Shown here one piece after another: positions 26,221-34,148 of a stretch of DNA of 42,087 nucleotides. The stretch is from Acinetobacter seifertii (GTDB lineage: Bacteria; Pseudomonadota; Gammaproteobacteria; Pseudomonadales; Moraxellaceae): positions 1 through 42,087 of the forward strand of contig NZ_KB851202.1 in assembly GCF_000368065.1 (NCBI RefSeq), given 5' to 3'. A program made the position numbers and the translations under genes. Below the pieces are notes generated by a model. The model was not told the DNA's origin. It saw only the letters and a program-made list of their open reading frames with translations, and did not search any database. Position 1 is the stretch's first letter. Every line of letters starts with the position of its first letter.

Positions 26221-27121
26221 TGGTGGATTTTATCCATAATAATAAACAGCTGTACGGAGTCGAGGCGATTTGTAGAATTTTACCGATCGCACCTTCAACC
26301 TATTACCGGACTTTAGATCTCACAGTAAATCCAGAACATCGAGCGAAACGAGATTTACATGACTTGCATCATGCTGAGGAGATCAAGCGAATTTGGAAAG
26401 AAAGTTCAGGTCGATACGGTGTGCGTAAGGTCTGGCAACAACTGAAACGTGAAGGCTATGTGCTTGCACGTTGTACAGTTGCTCGATTGATGCAGAAGCT
26501 AGGTATACAAGGTGTTTGGCGTGGTAAGAATAAACAAACTACCCGTAGCCGAGATGACCAAAAACGGGCAGATGATTTAGTGAAACGTAATTTTAGTGCT
26601 GATCATCCAAACCAACTATGGGTCGGTGACTTTACGTATATTCAAACTCATTCAGGCTGGGTCTATACCGCCTTTATTATTGATGTGTTTTCACGAGCAA
26701 TTGTTGGATGGAAAGTATCTACACGGATGAATACAGATATGTTGCTCGATGCATTGGAGCAAGCATTGCATGATCGAGGCATGCCAAAGAATGTGATTCA
26801 TCATTCCGACAGAGGTGTGCAATATCTTTCCATTCGCTATACCAATCGTTTAGAAGCAGCAAATTTACGAGCATCAGTCGATACGACAGGCGATTCATAC
26901 GATAATGCTTTGGCTGAAACGGTGAATGGCTTATACAAAACATAGGTGATTGAATATCTAAAAGCAGTTTGGCAAGGTTTAGCAGATGTACAACTTGCGA
27001 CACTAAACTGGGTAGATTGGTTCAATAAAAAGCGTGTACACAGTGCACTGGGTTATGTATCGCCTTTTGAGTTTGAAGCAATGTACTATGATAAGATTAA
27101 CCCGTTAGGTCAGGTGGCCTA
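26220..27121 (+). pseudogene. IS3-family OrfB (DDE transposase) with premature stop
   Basis: The catalytic domain is recognisable: DDE residues in LWVGDFTYI, HHSDRGVQYLS and DNALAETVNGLYKT. A TAG at 26943-26945 stops translation just after the catalytic Glu. The frame then continues VIEYLKAVWQGLADVQ and ALGYVSPFEFEAMYYDK to the expected end at 27121. A Glu codon was probably changed to amber. The element is likely non-autonomous unless suppressed. Confidence 0.85.
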
Positions 27122-27161
27122 ACTTAAATAAAAAAGTCTCCGACAAACCCGGTACGTTTCA

Positions 27162-27650
27162 ATCAGCCTTCTATCCCCTGTCATATTGCTCACGGCTGCA
27201 GTGATCGCAGTCCCCCTTAATCAAGCGCCTAGGATTAAACTCGGTATTGGGATATTTAATTGCAGGATTAATTATTGGTCCATTTGGACTGGCATTTTTC
27301 TACGATTCTGCGTCTATTCTGCATATCGCTGAGCTTGGTATTGTGATGTATCTGTTTGTGATTGGACTAGAAATGCGTCCATCGTATTTATGGAGTTTAA
27401 GAAAAGAAATTTTTGGATTAGGTACATTACAAATTAGTGCCTGTTCATTGGGGCTAACGGCTGTAGGCTTGGTCTAAGGCTATTCTTGGCAAGTGAGTTT
27501 TGTGTGTGCTGCAGGCTTTGTACTCACCTCGACTGCAATTGTAATGCAACTTTTGGGAGATCGTGGAGACATTGCTCAACCACGCGGACAAAAAATTGTC
27601 TCGATTCTGCTGTTTGAAGACTTGTTGATTGTCCCTTTATTGGCAATTGT
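27162..27650 (+). pseudogene. Broken Kef-type K+/H+ antiporter (CPA2 family)
   Basis: Segments of a Kef-type antiporter are visible: [26 protein letters not shown] and [19 protein letters not shown], followed after a stop codon (TAA at 27475-27477) by AAGFVLTSTAIVMQLLGDRG and KIVSILLFEDLLIVPLL. There is also a frameshift near 27235. The 5' end abuts the IS3 end at 27161 and the 3' part is removed by the IS6-family element at 27651. Only a fraction of the usual roughly 600 residues remains, so it is non-functional. Intact Kef proteins are gated by glutathione conjugates. Confidence 0.85.
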
Positions 27651-28468
27651 GGCACTGTTGCAAATAGCTGCTGATGGTAAGCTAAATACTCTTTTAGCTA
27701 AAGGATCAGCAGATGAATGCTTTCCATGGTCGTCATTTTCAGGGCGAAATCATTCTTTGGGCCGTCCTTTGGTACTGTAAATATGGCATCAGCTATCGTG
27801 AACTTCAGGAAATGCTCGCTGAACGGGGAGTAAATGTCGATCACACCACGATTTATCGTTGGGTTCAGCGTTATGCTCCTGAAATGGAAAAACGTTTACG
27901 TTGGTATTGGCGTAATCCTAAAGATCGACATTTATGGCGTCTGGATGAAACTTACGTAAAAGTGAATGGCAAATGGGCATATCTATACCGAGCAGTTGAC
28001 CAACGTGGCCATACTCTTGATTTCTATCTTTCTGCTAGACGAAATACCCATTCAGCTTATTGTTTTCTTGGTAAGATTTTGAATCATGTCAAAAAATGGC
28101 AGATTCCACGAGTCATAAACACTGATAAGGCTCATACCTATGGCCGTGCTTTGTCGCGACTAAAACACGAAGGAAAGTGTCCTGAAGATCTGGAGCATCG
28201 ACAGATTAAATACAAGAATAACGTGATTGAATGTGATCATGGCAAGCTTAAACGGATCATCAAGGCTACGTTGGGATTCAAGTCTATGAAAACGGCTTAT
28301 GCCACAATTAAAGGTATTGAGGTTATGCGTGCTCTACGCAAAGCACAAGCTTCATTATTTTATAACGGTAATATTCTAGGAGAAGTTTGGCTAGTAAATA
28401 AAGTTTTCGGTCTCTAAGCTTTTTTGAAGGGAAAATCATCGACTCAGATCCCTATTTGCAACAGTGCC
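27651..28468 (+). mobile_element. IS6-family insertion sequence (IS26/IS1006-like)
   Basis: 818 bp with ends GGCACTGTTGCAAATAG (left) and its reverse complement (right, ending at 28468), the classic IS6 terminal repeat. The transposase is intact. The 8 bases outside the two ends differ (GCAATTGT and GAACCGAG), so the element took part in a deletion or fusion after inserting. It removed the 3' part of the antiporter gene. Confidence 0.93.
27713..28417 (+). CDS. IS6-family transposase
   Basis: A 234-residue enzyme with the family opening (FHGRHFQGEIILWAV, YGISYRELQEMLAERGV), HTH region VDHTTIYRWVQRYAP, and DDE residues in WRLDETYVKVNGKW, NTDKAHTYGRA and NNVIECDHGKLKR. It resembles the Acinetobacter IS1006-type enzymes more than IS26, by memory. 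All catalytic residues are present. Confidence 0.93.
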   Translation: MNAFHGRHFQGEIILWAVLWYCKYGISYRELQEMLAERGVNVDHTTIYRWVQRYAPEMEKRLRWYWRNPKDRHLWRLDETYVKVNGKWAYLYRAVDQRGHTLDFYLSARRNTHSAYCFLGKILNHVKKWQIPRVINTDKAHTYGRALSRLKHEGKCPEDLEHRQIKYKNNVIECDHGKLKRIIKATLGFKSMKTAYATIKGIEVMRALRKAQASLFYNGNILGEVWLVNKVFGL

Positions 28469-28510
28469 GAACCGAGCGAGTATCTACGAGCGATCAACTG
28501 GCATTAAAAT

Positions 28511-28805
28511 TTTGCCCTTACCTTTTCTCTGATTACAAGCTCTCTTATGGTGTTCTTTTTGGCAATATTCCTGTATGTACCAAGCAAAGATGAACTAGAC
28601 GAACATAGAGTTGATATGACTATACTTAAAAATATCCGCTACAAATCAAAGAGTGTGATGGAAAAATATTAATCAGAATTATGACTAAAAAGCTGTGTAC
28701 TTATTTGAACCGAATAACATTAAAGAAAAAACCTATGACTGGTACCTAATCGACCCTAAAAAATATCAGGTGAGTGGTACTTTACTTATTTTTTATCATT
28801 ACTAA
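28511..28805 (+). pseudogene. Remnant of a small membrane-anchored protein gene
   Basis: A reading frame gives a membrane segment and charged part (SSLMVFFLAIFLYVPSKDEL, then DMTILKNIRYKSKSVMEKY) ending at 28672. A second, shifted frame resumes KAVYLFEPNNIKEKTYDWYL and ends at 28805. Read together they look like one decayed gene with a frameshift and a stop. The family is not recognised. The region just left of it is the IS6 end. Confidence 0.4.
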
Positions 28806-28919
28806 TCAGATCACCGCCTCGCAAAATAACTCGACTTTGAAACAAGGCTTAATCATACTTCAAAGTATCGAGTTAAAATGCTAATATTCATTAAGTTATT
28901 TCTAAGTGGAGGCAGAAAA

Positions 28920-29033
28920 ATGAAGATCAAAATAATCTGTCTCATCACAATGATAATTGTATTAGCCTTAGCCGTTAAGATAGAAAATGACAAGGAAAAA
29001 CAAAGGATTCATGAATCAATTATAAGTGATTAA
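28920..29033 (+). CDS. Candidate 37-residue small membrane protein
   Basis: The ATG at 28920 is preceded by a strong GGAGG at 7 bases. The peptide has an N-terminal hydrophobic helix (KIKIICLITMIIVLALAV, residues 2-19) and a charged tail (KIENDKEKQRIHESIISD). It resembles small single-pass proteins of the inner membrane. There is no homologue I recognise. It lies in the 28469-29437 IS-rich gap, with no partner gene on its strand. Confidence 0.5.
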   Translation: MKIKIICLITMIIVLALAVKIENDKEKQRIHESIISD

Positions 29034-29151
29034 ACCATTTAAGCGCGTTAACTTCATATCTGATCCATTTCTTGACTAATCATAATTGTAAAAAATATGA
29101 AATGAAAAAGACCTTAGAGGGCAAACGAGAGCGTTTTAAGGCATTAAAAAA

Positions 29152-29165
29152 CCCACAGAAGTGGG
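29152..29165 (-). terminator. Intrinsic terminator on the minus strand
   Basis: Arms CCCAC (29152-29156) and GTGGG (29161-29165) with a TTCT loop on the minus strand, followed by a T6 run. The gene it terminated is no longer present. Confidence 0.65.
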
Positions 29166-29349
29166 CCAAATCATTATTTCATGCTGAAACAATAGTTTTT
29201 ACTAACCTCTGAGGGAATGGAACAACTAGTTAGCATATTTATTATAAATGCAATATGAATCAAAATGTTTAAAAGATGTATCTAAAAGGCTTCTTTATCA
29301 TTTTTTTGTTTAAAAAATATTTGCCGAGCGAAGCAATAGCATAAAAAAA

Positions 29350-29377
29350 AGCCCACTCAAGGAAAGTGAGGTGGGCT
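29350..29377 (-). terminator. Intrinsic terminator on the minus strand
   Basis: Arms AGCCCAC (29350-29356) and GTGGGCT (29371-29377), followed on the minus strand by eight T residues. It lies upstream of the IS1 element. No gene remains for it to end. Confidence 0.7.
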
Positions 29378-29437
29378 TATAAACTAAAGATCTTTGAAAG
29401 CCAACAAGAAACCACAGCTAGTTTCTGTTCACTATTT

Positions 29438-30225
29438 GGTGGTGTTTCAAAAAGTATGCTGACATTAAATGAAGCCATTATTGATGTAAAAAAAGGTTAA
29501 GTCGAAAGCTTTAAAATGGTTTTCAATCTTTTTTGAAAAATTACAACTCCTTCTAAAACCACGCCTAATTCGATGCCTTATTTTGCAATTATTACCTTCA
29601 ATACCTACAGTAAAAAATTTACCAATACTTTGCTTGCAGTTTTTAAAAGCAGTTATGAAACTGTCCCAATGATCACTTGCAATTCGGGTGTAGTGAATAC
29701 CTAATTGTTTAAGCTTTGTTTTCAATCGTTGAACTGTAGCTAAGTCTCTTTTACCCCAAACATAAGCAACAATCTCACCTGTTTCTCGATGGTAGGCGTA
29801 AATAAGCCATTGTTTATTATTTTTATTTCCCACAAAAGTCCAAAACTCATCAACTTCAAGAGACTCATAATGACTTTGTTTAGGCTGAATTTGGTAGGTC
29901 GATTCGGTTAAAGTACGTAAAACTTTACCGATACTGATTCGCTCAACTTCAGCGATATCTCGTATACCACTACCTCTGACCATCAACTGTAATATTTTTC
30001 GAGTAATGCCTGAATTACATCCTAGATAGCTCAGAGCATGGTCACCAATAAACTGACGTTTACAGTCTTTGCACTGATAGTTTTGTTTCCCATCTACTTT
30101 GATGCCATTTTTCTTTATACTGTCACTGAGGCAGGTTGGACATTTGATTTCTAGAGTTATTCGCATTTCTCTATTTTATCAAAATTCAACCTGCTTTGTT
30201 TCAGCATACTTTTTGAAACACCACC
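29438..30225 (-). mobile_element. IS1-family insertion sequence, intact, with 8-bp target duplication
   Basis: 788 bp with 25-base terminal repeats (GGTGGTGTTTCAAAAAGTAT at the left, its complement at the right). The target repeat CACTATTT occurs directly on both sides (29430-29437 and 30226-30233). This is the only insertion in the window with a clear multi-base target duplication, so it is a simple and probably recent insertion. Confidence 0.95.
29465..30166 (-). CDS. IS1-family transposase (single reading frame)
   Basis: A 233-residue protein. The N-terminal zinc-finger-like region has two CxxC pairs (IKCPTCLSDS and YQCKDCKRQF), followed by an HTH (GSGIRDIAEVERISIGKVL) and the DDE domain (SLEVDEFWTFVGNKNNKQWL, SDHWDSFITAF, EGNNCKIRHRIRRGFRRS). 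Many IS1 elements need a frameshift between InsA and InsB, but here one frame covers both. It matches the degenerate copy at 25255. Confidence 0.93.
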   Translation of the reverse strand: MRITLEIKCPTCLSDSIKKNGIKVDGKQNYQCKDCKRQFIGDHALSYLGCNSGITRKILQLMVRGSGIRDIAEVERISIGKVLRTLTESTYQIQPKQSHYESLEVDEFWTFVGNKNNKQWLIYAYHRETGEIVAYVWGKRDLATVQRLKTKLKQLGIHYTRIASDHWDSFITAFKNCKQSIGKFFTVGIEGNNCKIRHRIRRGFRRSCNFSKKIENHFKAFDLTFFYINNGFI

Positions 30226-30403
30226 CACTATTTTGTGTACTAATCAAATAATATTCAGTGGCAAAATACGCCAAATACTAAAATATTGTTAAATAAATCA
30301 AATTTTTAGAGCTGAAATCTACGATATTTATTTACAGAGTATAACGATTAAAGTAATAACTCTTTCTAAAAATAAGGAGGTTTGGAAAAATCTTATAGTT
30401 ACC

Positions 30404-30607
30404 TTGATAATATCCACTCTCATTAGCTTCCTTATTTTATGCACTATAAATTTTTTATTTGGACATGGCATATATATTCCGTGGAGTGACCATAGCCATT
30501 GGACAGAGATATTAAGTATAGAAATAATACTCATGAGTTTAGTAATAGTAGGAGTTAGTACCTCTATGATTATGTTAGGGACATTTATTTCTAAAAATAA
30601 TAGATAG
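30404..30607 (+). CDS. Small two-helix membrane protein, start uncertain
   Basis: A 67-residue reading frame from a TTG, with two hydrophobic helices (IISTLISFLILCTINFLFG, then ILSIEIILMSLVIVGVS) joined by a short HSHWTE loop. The frame is open upstream to 30293 and AAGGAGG occurs at 30374-30380, but no usual start codon is correctly spaced from it; an ATA at about 30341 may be a mutated ATG. A reverse-strand frame overlaps but looks less protein-like. The family is not recognised. The gap 30226-30863 is otherwise empty. Confidence 0.45.
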   Translation: MIISTLISFLILCTINFLFGHGIYIPWSDHSHWTEILSIEIILMSLVIVGVSTSMIMLGTFISKNNR

Positions 30608-30863
30608 CACAGAATTAACAATCTATAAGTTATAGAAATTACTAGATGTTTCTTTAATTCTGTTCTTTTCTATTCATTCGACACATAAGGTCACGAATTA
30701 CGTAAACCCTATATAAGTTTATTTTTTATACACTCGGATGTCTTATTTCATACATTAATTTACAGCGATTTCTTGGTGCATAAGGCTCTAATAAAAGTGT
30801 TTTTTATTTTTGGCAGCCTTGATACGAGTCTGTTTAATGTTGAACTAGAAAGAGGAAATCCGC

Positions 30864-32027
30864 ATGCGTGCTCTTACCTATCATGGTGCTCGGGATGTAC
30901 GAGTTGAATCCGTTCCAGATCCAGTGATTCAGGAACCAGATGACGTCATTTTAAGGGTGACAGCGACTGCCATCTGTGGCTCAGATCTGCACCTATACCG
31001 GGGTAAAATTCCGGCCACTGAAGATGGCGATATTTTCGGCCATGAATTTATGGGAATTGTAGAAGAAGTCGGCCCTGAAGTCACAGAAGTCAAAAAAGGC
31101 GACCGGGTAATTATTCCTTTCGTGATTGCATGTGGTCACTGTTTTTTCTGTGAACATGAACTAATGGCTGCCTGTGAAAATACCAATACCGGCCGTGGTG
31201 CAATTCTCAATAAAAAACAGATTCCACCAGGGGCAGCTTTATTTGGCTTTAGCCATCTGTATGGTGGTATACCGGGTGGTCAGGCTGAATATGTACGGAT
31301 TCCCAAGGGCAATATCGGACCATTTAAAGTGCCAGGTTCCCTGCCTGATGAAAAAGTATTATTCCTGACTGATATTCTGCCAACCGCCTGGCAAGCAGTG
31401 AACAATGCCCAAGTTGGTCGAGGTTCCAGTGTGGCGATTTATGGTGCTGGCCCAGTCGGTCTGCTGGCTGCTGCCTGTGCGCGGATGCTCGGTGCCGAGC
31501 AGATTTTTATGGTCGATCACCATCCTTATCGTCTGAGTTTCGCACATCAAACCTATGGGGTGATTCCGGTCAATTTTGATGAAGTCGATGCCGCTGAATT
31601 TATCATTCAAAATACCACGGGTTATCGTGGAGTCGATGCCGTCATTGATGCGGTCGGTTTTGAAGCCAAAGGCAGCATGCTGGAAACTGTAATGACTAAC
31701 CTGAAATTAGAAGGTTCGAGTGGTTCAGCGTTAAGACAATGTATTGCAGCGGTCCGCCGCGGCGGTGTGGTGAGTGTACCTGGAGTTTATGCCGGTCCAA
31801 TTCACGGCTTCCTGTTTGGTGATGCCTTTGACAAAGGTTTAACCTTTAAAATGGGACAAACTCATGTGCATAATTACTTGCCGCAGTTGCTAGAACATAT
31901 CGAAAATGGAGATCTGTCTCCAGATCTGATTATTACCCATCGCATGAAACTGGAAGATGCTGCGGAAGGTTACCGTATTTTTGATAAAAAAGAAGAAGAC
32001 TGTCGTAAAGTAATTCTGACGCCATAA
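30864..32027 (+). CDS. Zinc-dependent alcohol/formaldehyde dehydrogenase-family enzyme
   Basis: A 387-residue medium-chain dehydrogenase. Ligands to the catalytic zinc are Cys38 (ICGSDLH), His60 and Glu61 (GHEFMG), with Asp170 in LTDILPTAW. The structural zinc site is Cys90, 93, 96 and 104. The NAD motif GAGPVG is at 194-199. The layout, including the LTDILPT segment and the long inserts, matches the glutathione-independent formaldehyde dehydrogenase/dismutase group (FdhA-like). The substrate is not proven. AGAGGAAA lies before the ATG. The gene is more GC-rich than its surroundings, suggesting a separate origin, and ends in a clean terminator. Confidence 0.88.
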   Translation: MRALTYHGARDVRVESVPDPVIQEPDDVILRVTATAICGSDLHLYRGKIPATEDGDIFGHEFMGIVEEVGPEVTEVKKGDRVIIPFVIACGHCFFCEHELMAACENTNTGRGAILNKKQIPPGAALFGFSHLYGGIPGGQAEYVRIPKGNIGPFKVPGSLPDEKVLFLTDILPTAWQAVNNAQVGRGSSVAIYGAGPVGLLAAACARMLGAEQIFMVDHHPYRLSFAHQTYGVIPVNFDEVDAAEFIIQNTTGYRGVDAVIDAVGFEAKGSMLETVMTNLKLEGSSGSALRQCIAAVRRGGVVSVPGVYAGPIHGFLFGDAFDKGLTFKMGQTHVHNYLPQLLEHIENGDLSPDLIITHRMKLEDAAEGYRIFDKKEEDCRKVILTP

Positions 32028-32040
32028 ATATGATTAAAGG

Positions 32041-32064
32041 AAAGCGCCATCAGGCGCTTTTTTA
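32041..32064 (+). terminator. Intrinsic terminator of the zinc dehydrogenase gene
   Basis: Stem AAAGCGCC (32041-32048), ATCA loop, GGCGCTTT (32053-32060), then further T residues. It starts 13 bases after the stop codon. Confidence 0.9.
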
Positions 32065-32302
32065 TTTTTTATCATCATTTTATCAATCCTCTTTTTCTTG
32101 TTTTTAAGGGCTTTGTTGCACAAAGATTTGAAATGCAAAGCGCCCCTAATTGAGCCAAATTTAAGGCGTAACTTGGGTAAATGGTCGACCTGATTCCGTA
32201 AATCTGTTGAGCACTGCTACACGTGCATGAATCTCATTGACTTGGCTATCAAAACTCCTTGCACTGAGTTTATCTCCTAATAATTTGATGCAATGCATCT
32301 TA

Positions 32303-33188
32303 TAGTCCGCACGTCAAAAAACCAATACAATACCGATATGAGTTATCCAATACATTTTAGAAAGAAAATATTAGCCAAGCTTGAAGAAGGTCAATCTATC
32401 CGAGCGGTTGCTCAGCACTTCGAAATTAATAAAAACACAATTGTCGAATGGAAAAAGCGAATCGAAATAAAAAGAACTCGACCAAGAAAACCATCTAAAG
32501 TTGATGATGATGCCTTACGTGCAGATGTTGAGCAATATCCTGATGATTATCAATATGAACGCGCTGCTCGTTTTGGTTGTGGTAATTCTACAATTGGAGA
32601 TGCGCTCAAGCGTCTAAATATCACAGTTAAAAAAAGACCTTACGGCACCCGGAAACAAAAATAGAACTCAGAGAGCAGTATTTAAAAGATTTAAACCGAT
32701 TAAGGTGTAAACACCCGATCATCTATCTAGATGAAAGTGGATTTAAATCTCATGAACATAGACCTCAGGGTTATTCAAAACAGGGAACTCCTTGTTATGG
32801 AACATATAATTGGCAATTAAAAAATCAAACCAATGCAATAGGAGCAATCCATGAGGGTAAGTTATTTGCAGTTGGTTTATTTGATAGCAAAGTAAATTCG
32901 GATATATTTCATTTTTGGGTAGATCAGTTTTTATTACCAGAATTACCCTCGAATAGTGTAATTGTCATGGACAATGCAGCCTTCCATAAACGACAAGATA
33001 TACAAGATCTATTAGCCCAACATGGGCATCAAATACTTTGGTTACCACCGTATAGTCCTGACCTTAATCCTATTGAAAAAATGTGGGCATGGGTGAAAGC
33101 AAAAAGGAAAAAGTGGTTGGTTAACTCAATAGATAAGCTTTTTAGTCGTTTTTTTAACGAGTGTATGGGTAATTAAGCGGTTTGACTA
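32303..33188 (+). mobile_element. IS630-family element inserted in copy C at a TA dinucleotide
   Basis: TA is repeated on both sides (32301-32302 and 33189-33190), and removing one copy restores CATCTTAGTTTC, the sequence of the equivalent site in copy B. Both ends begin TAGTC. TA duplication is the hallmark of the IS630/mariner group. Confidence 0.9.
32338..33176 (+). CDS. IS630-family transposase made by -1 frameshift (two overlapping ORFs)
   Basis: Frame 1 (32338-32664) encodes the HTH part: RKKILAKLEEGQSIRAVAQHF, then EINKNTIVEWKKR. Frame 0 (32631-33176) encodes the catalytic part: IIYLDESGFKSHEHRPQGY, VIVMDNAAFHKR and YSPDLNPIEKMWAWVK, which hold the D, D and E. The frames overlap at A7G (32629-32635), a typical slippery run for -1 frameshifting, giving about 279 residues. 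The ATG at 32338 lies 35 bases inside the left end. It appears functional. Confidence 0.88.
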
Positions 33189-34148
33189 TAGTTTCAACCA
33201 ACTTCGCCAATGATAGCCTGACCATTTTTTCCATAGTATCCTGCCTAAACGTTTAACTGTTCGAAGTAATTCATTTCGTTCTAGCGAGCTCATCTTTTTA
33301 TCTTTCCATGGCTTCGCATTTTTTCTTGGTGGAATCACCGCATGCGCTTGCCGATCTGCAATTGCAATGACCTGACGGCATTGCTTGGTGTCATAAGCTC
33401 CATCGGTATAAACAGAGTCAATCCGCTCATCTTGTGGAATCTGATTAAGTAAATCACCAAGCACCTGTGAATCACTGACATTATTGGTTGTAAGCTGAAA
33501 TGCTCGTATTTGCAGGGTTTTGGCATCTATACCAATATGTAGTTTACGCCATTGGCGACGATATTCAGGTCCATGTTTCTTGCGCTTCCATTCACCCTCA
33601 CCTAGAAACTCCATGCCTGTAGAGCCCATGAGTAGATGCAGCCCATCTCTACTTTTTTGGTAGCTGATTACAATATCAATATGCTTTTGTCTTCTACAAA
33701 GCGTAGTGTAATCTGGAGCTATCCAATTTAATCCGCAAAGATGGATGAGACTTTGCACAAAGCCAGTAACCATACGTAAAGACAGACGAAATAAGGATTT
33801 AATCATTAAGCAGCATTGGATGGCTGCGTCGGAGTAGGTTTGATTTCGCCCTTGTTTGCCTTTTGATGGCGCATACCATTGCTTAGCAGGATCAAACCAA
33901 ATGGCAATATTTCCGCGACTCATGAGTGCTCGGTTATATGCGGGCCAATTGGTTGTGCGGTAGATTTTAGGTGCGGGCTTATTCATTTGAAAATTATATT
34001 GTGGAATAAGCCTTTAGAAATAGGTTTGTGCAACAAAGCCCTTAGTTGAAAAAAATTTTAGATTTCATGCTCACACACCACCTAAAAAAAATATCTGATT
34101 GATTTTACAGGCTTTTAATTTAAGGTTTTATTCTACCCACTCGCAATA

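Larger units (their letters stand above)
25853..27161 (+). mobile_element. IS3-family insertion sequence, transposase inactivated
   Basis: About 1309 bp. The ends share the inverted repeat CGTACCGGGTTTGTCGGAGA, preceded by TGAAC on the left and TGAAA on the right. orfA and orfB are present, but orfB has a premature amber codon. There is no obvious target duplication at the flanks. Confidence 0.88.
32161..33986 (-). pseudogene. Dead IS5-family transposase, copy C
   Basis: The N-terminal part (33986 to about 33191) reads as a transposase related to copies A/B, but it is damaged in several ways. The first catalytic Asp is replaced by Gly (LLMGSTGMEF instead of LIVDSTGLKF), a 2-codon insertion gives QVIAIADRQ, and a one-base deletion causes a frameshift at RRSLVETK. 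The IS630-type element then splits it. The C-terminal end, GRPFTQVTP, is at 32161. It cannot be active. Confidence 0.93.
32109..34040 (-). mobile_element. IS5-family (IS903-like) IS, copy C, split by an IS630-type element
   Basis: The two ends carry GGCTTTGTTGCACAAA and its complement. Removing the inserted element (886 bp) and its TA duplication leaves 1044 bp, equal to the 1039 bp of copies A/B plus a 6-bp duplication and minus one base. It is in the opposite orientation to A and B and is clearly more diverged. There is no target duplication at its flanks. Confidence 0.92.

Noticed and set aside
30328..30621. Minus-strand 97-codon frame opposite the small membrane ORF
   Set aside because: It is the complement of a hydrophobic plus-strand frame and has an irregular composition with no ribosome site; the plus frame looks more protein-like.
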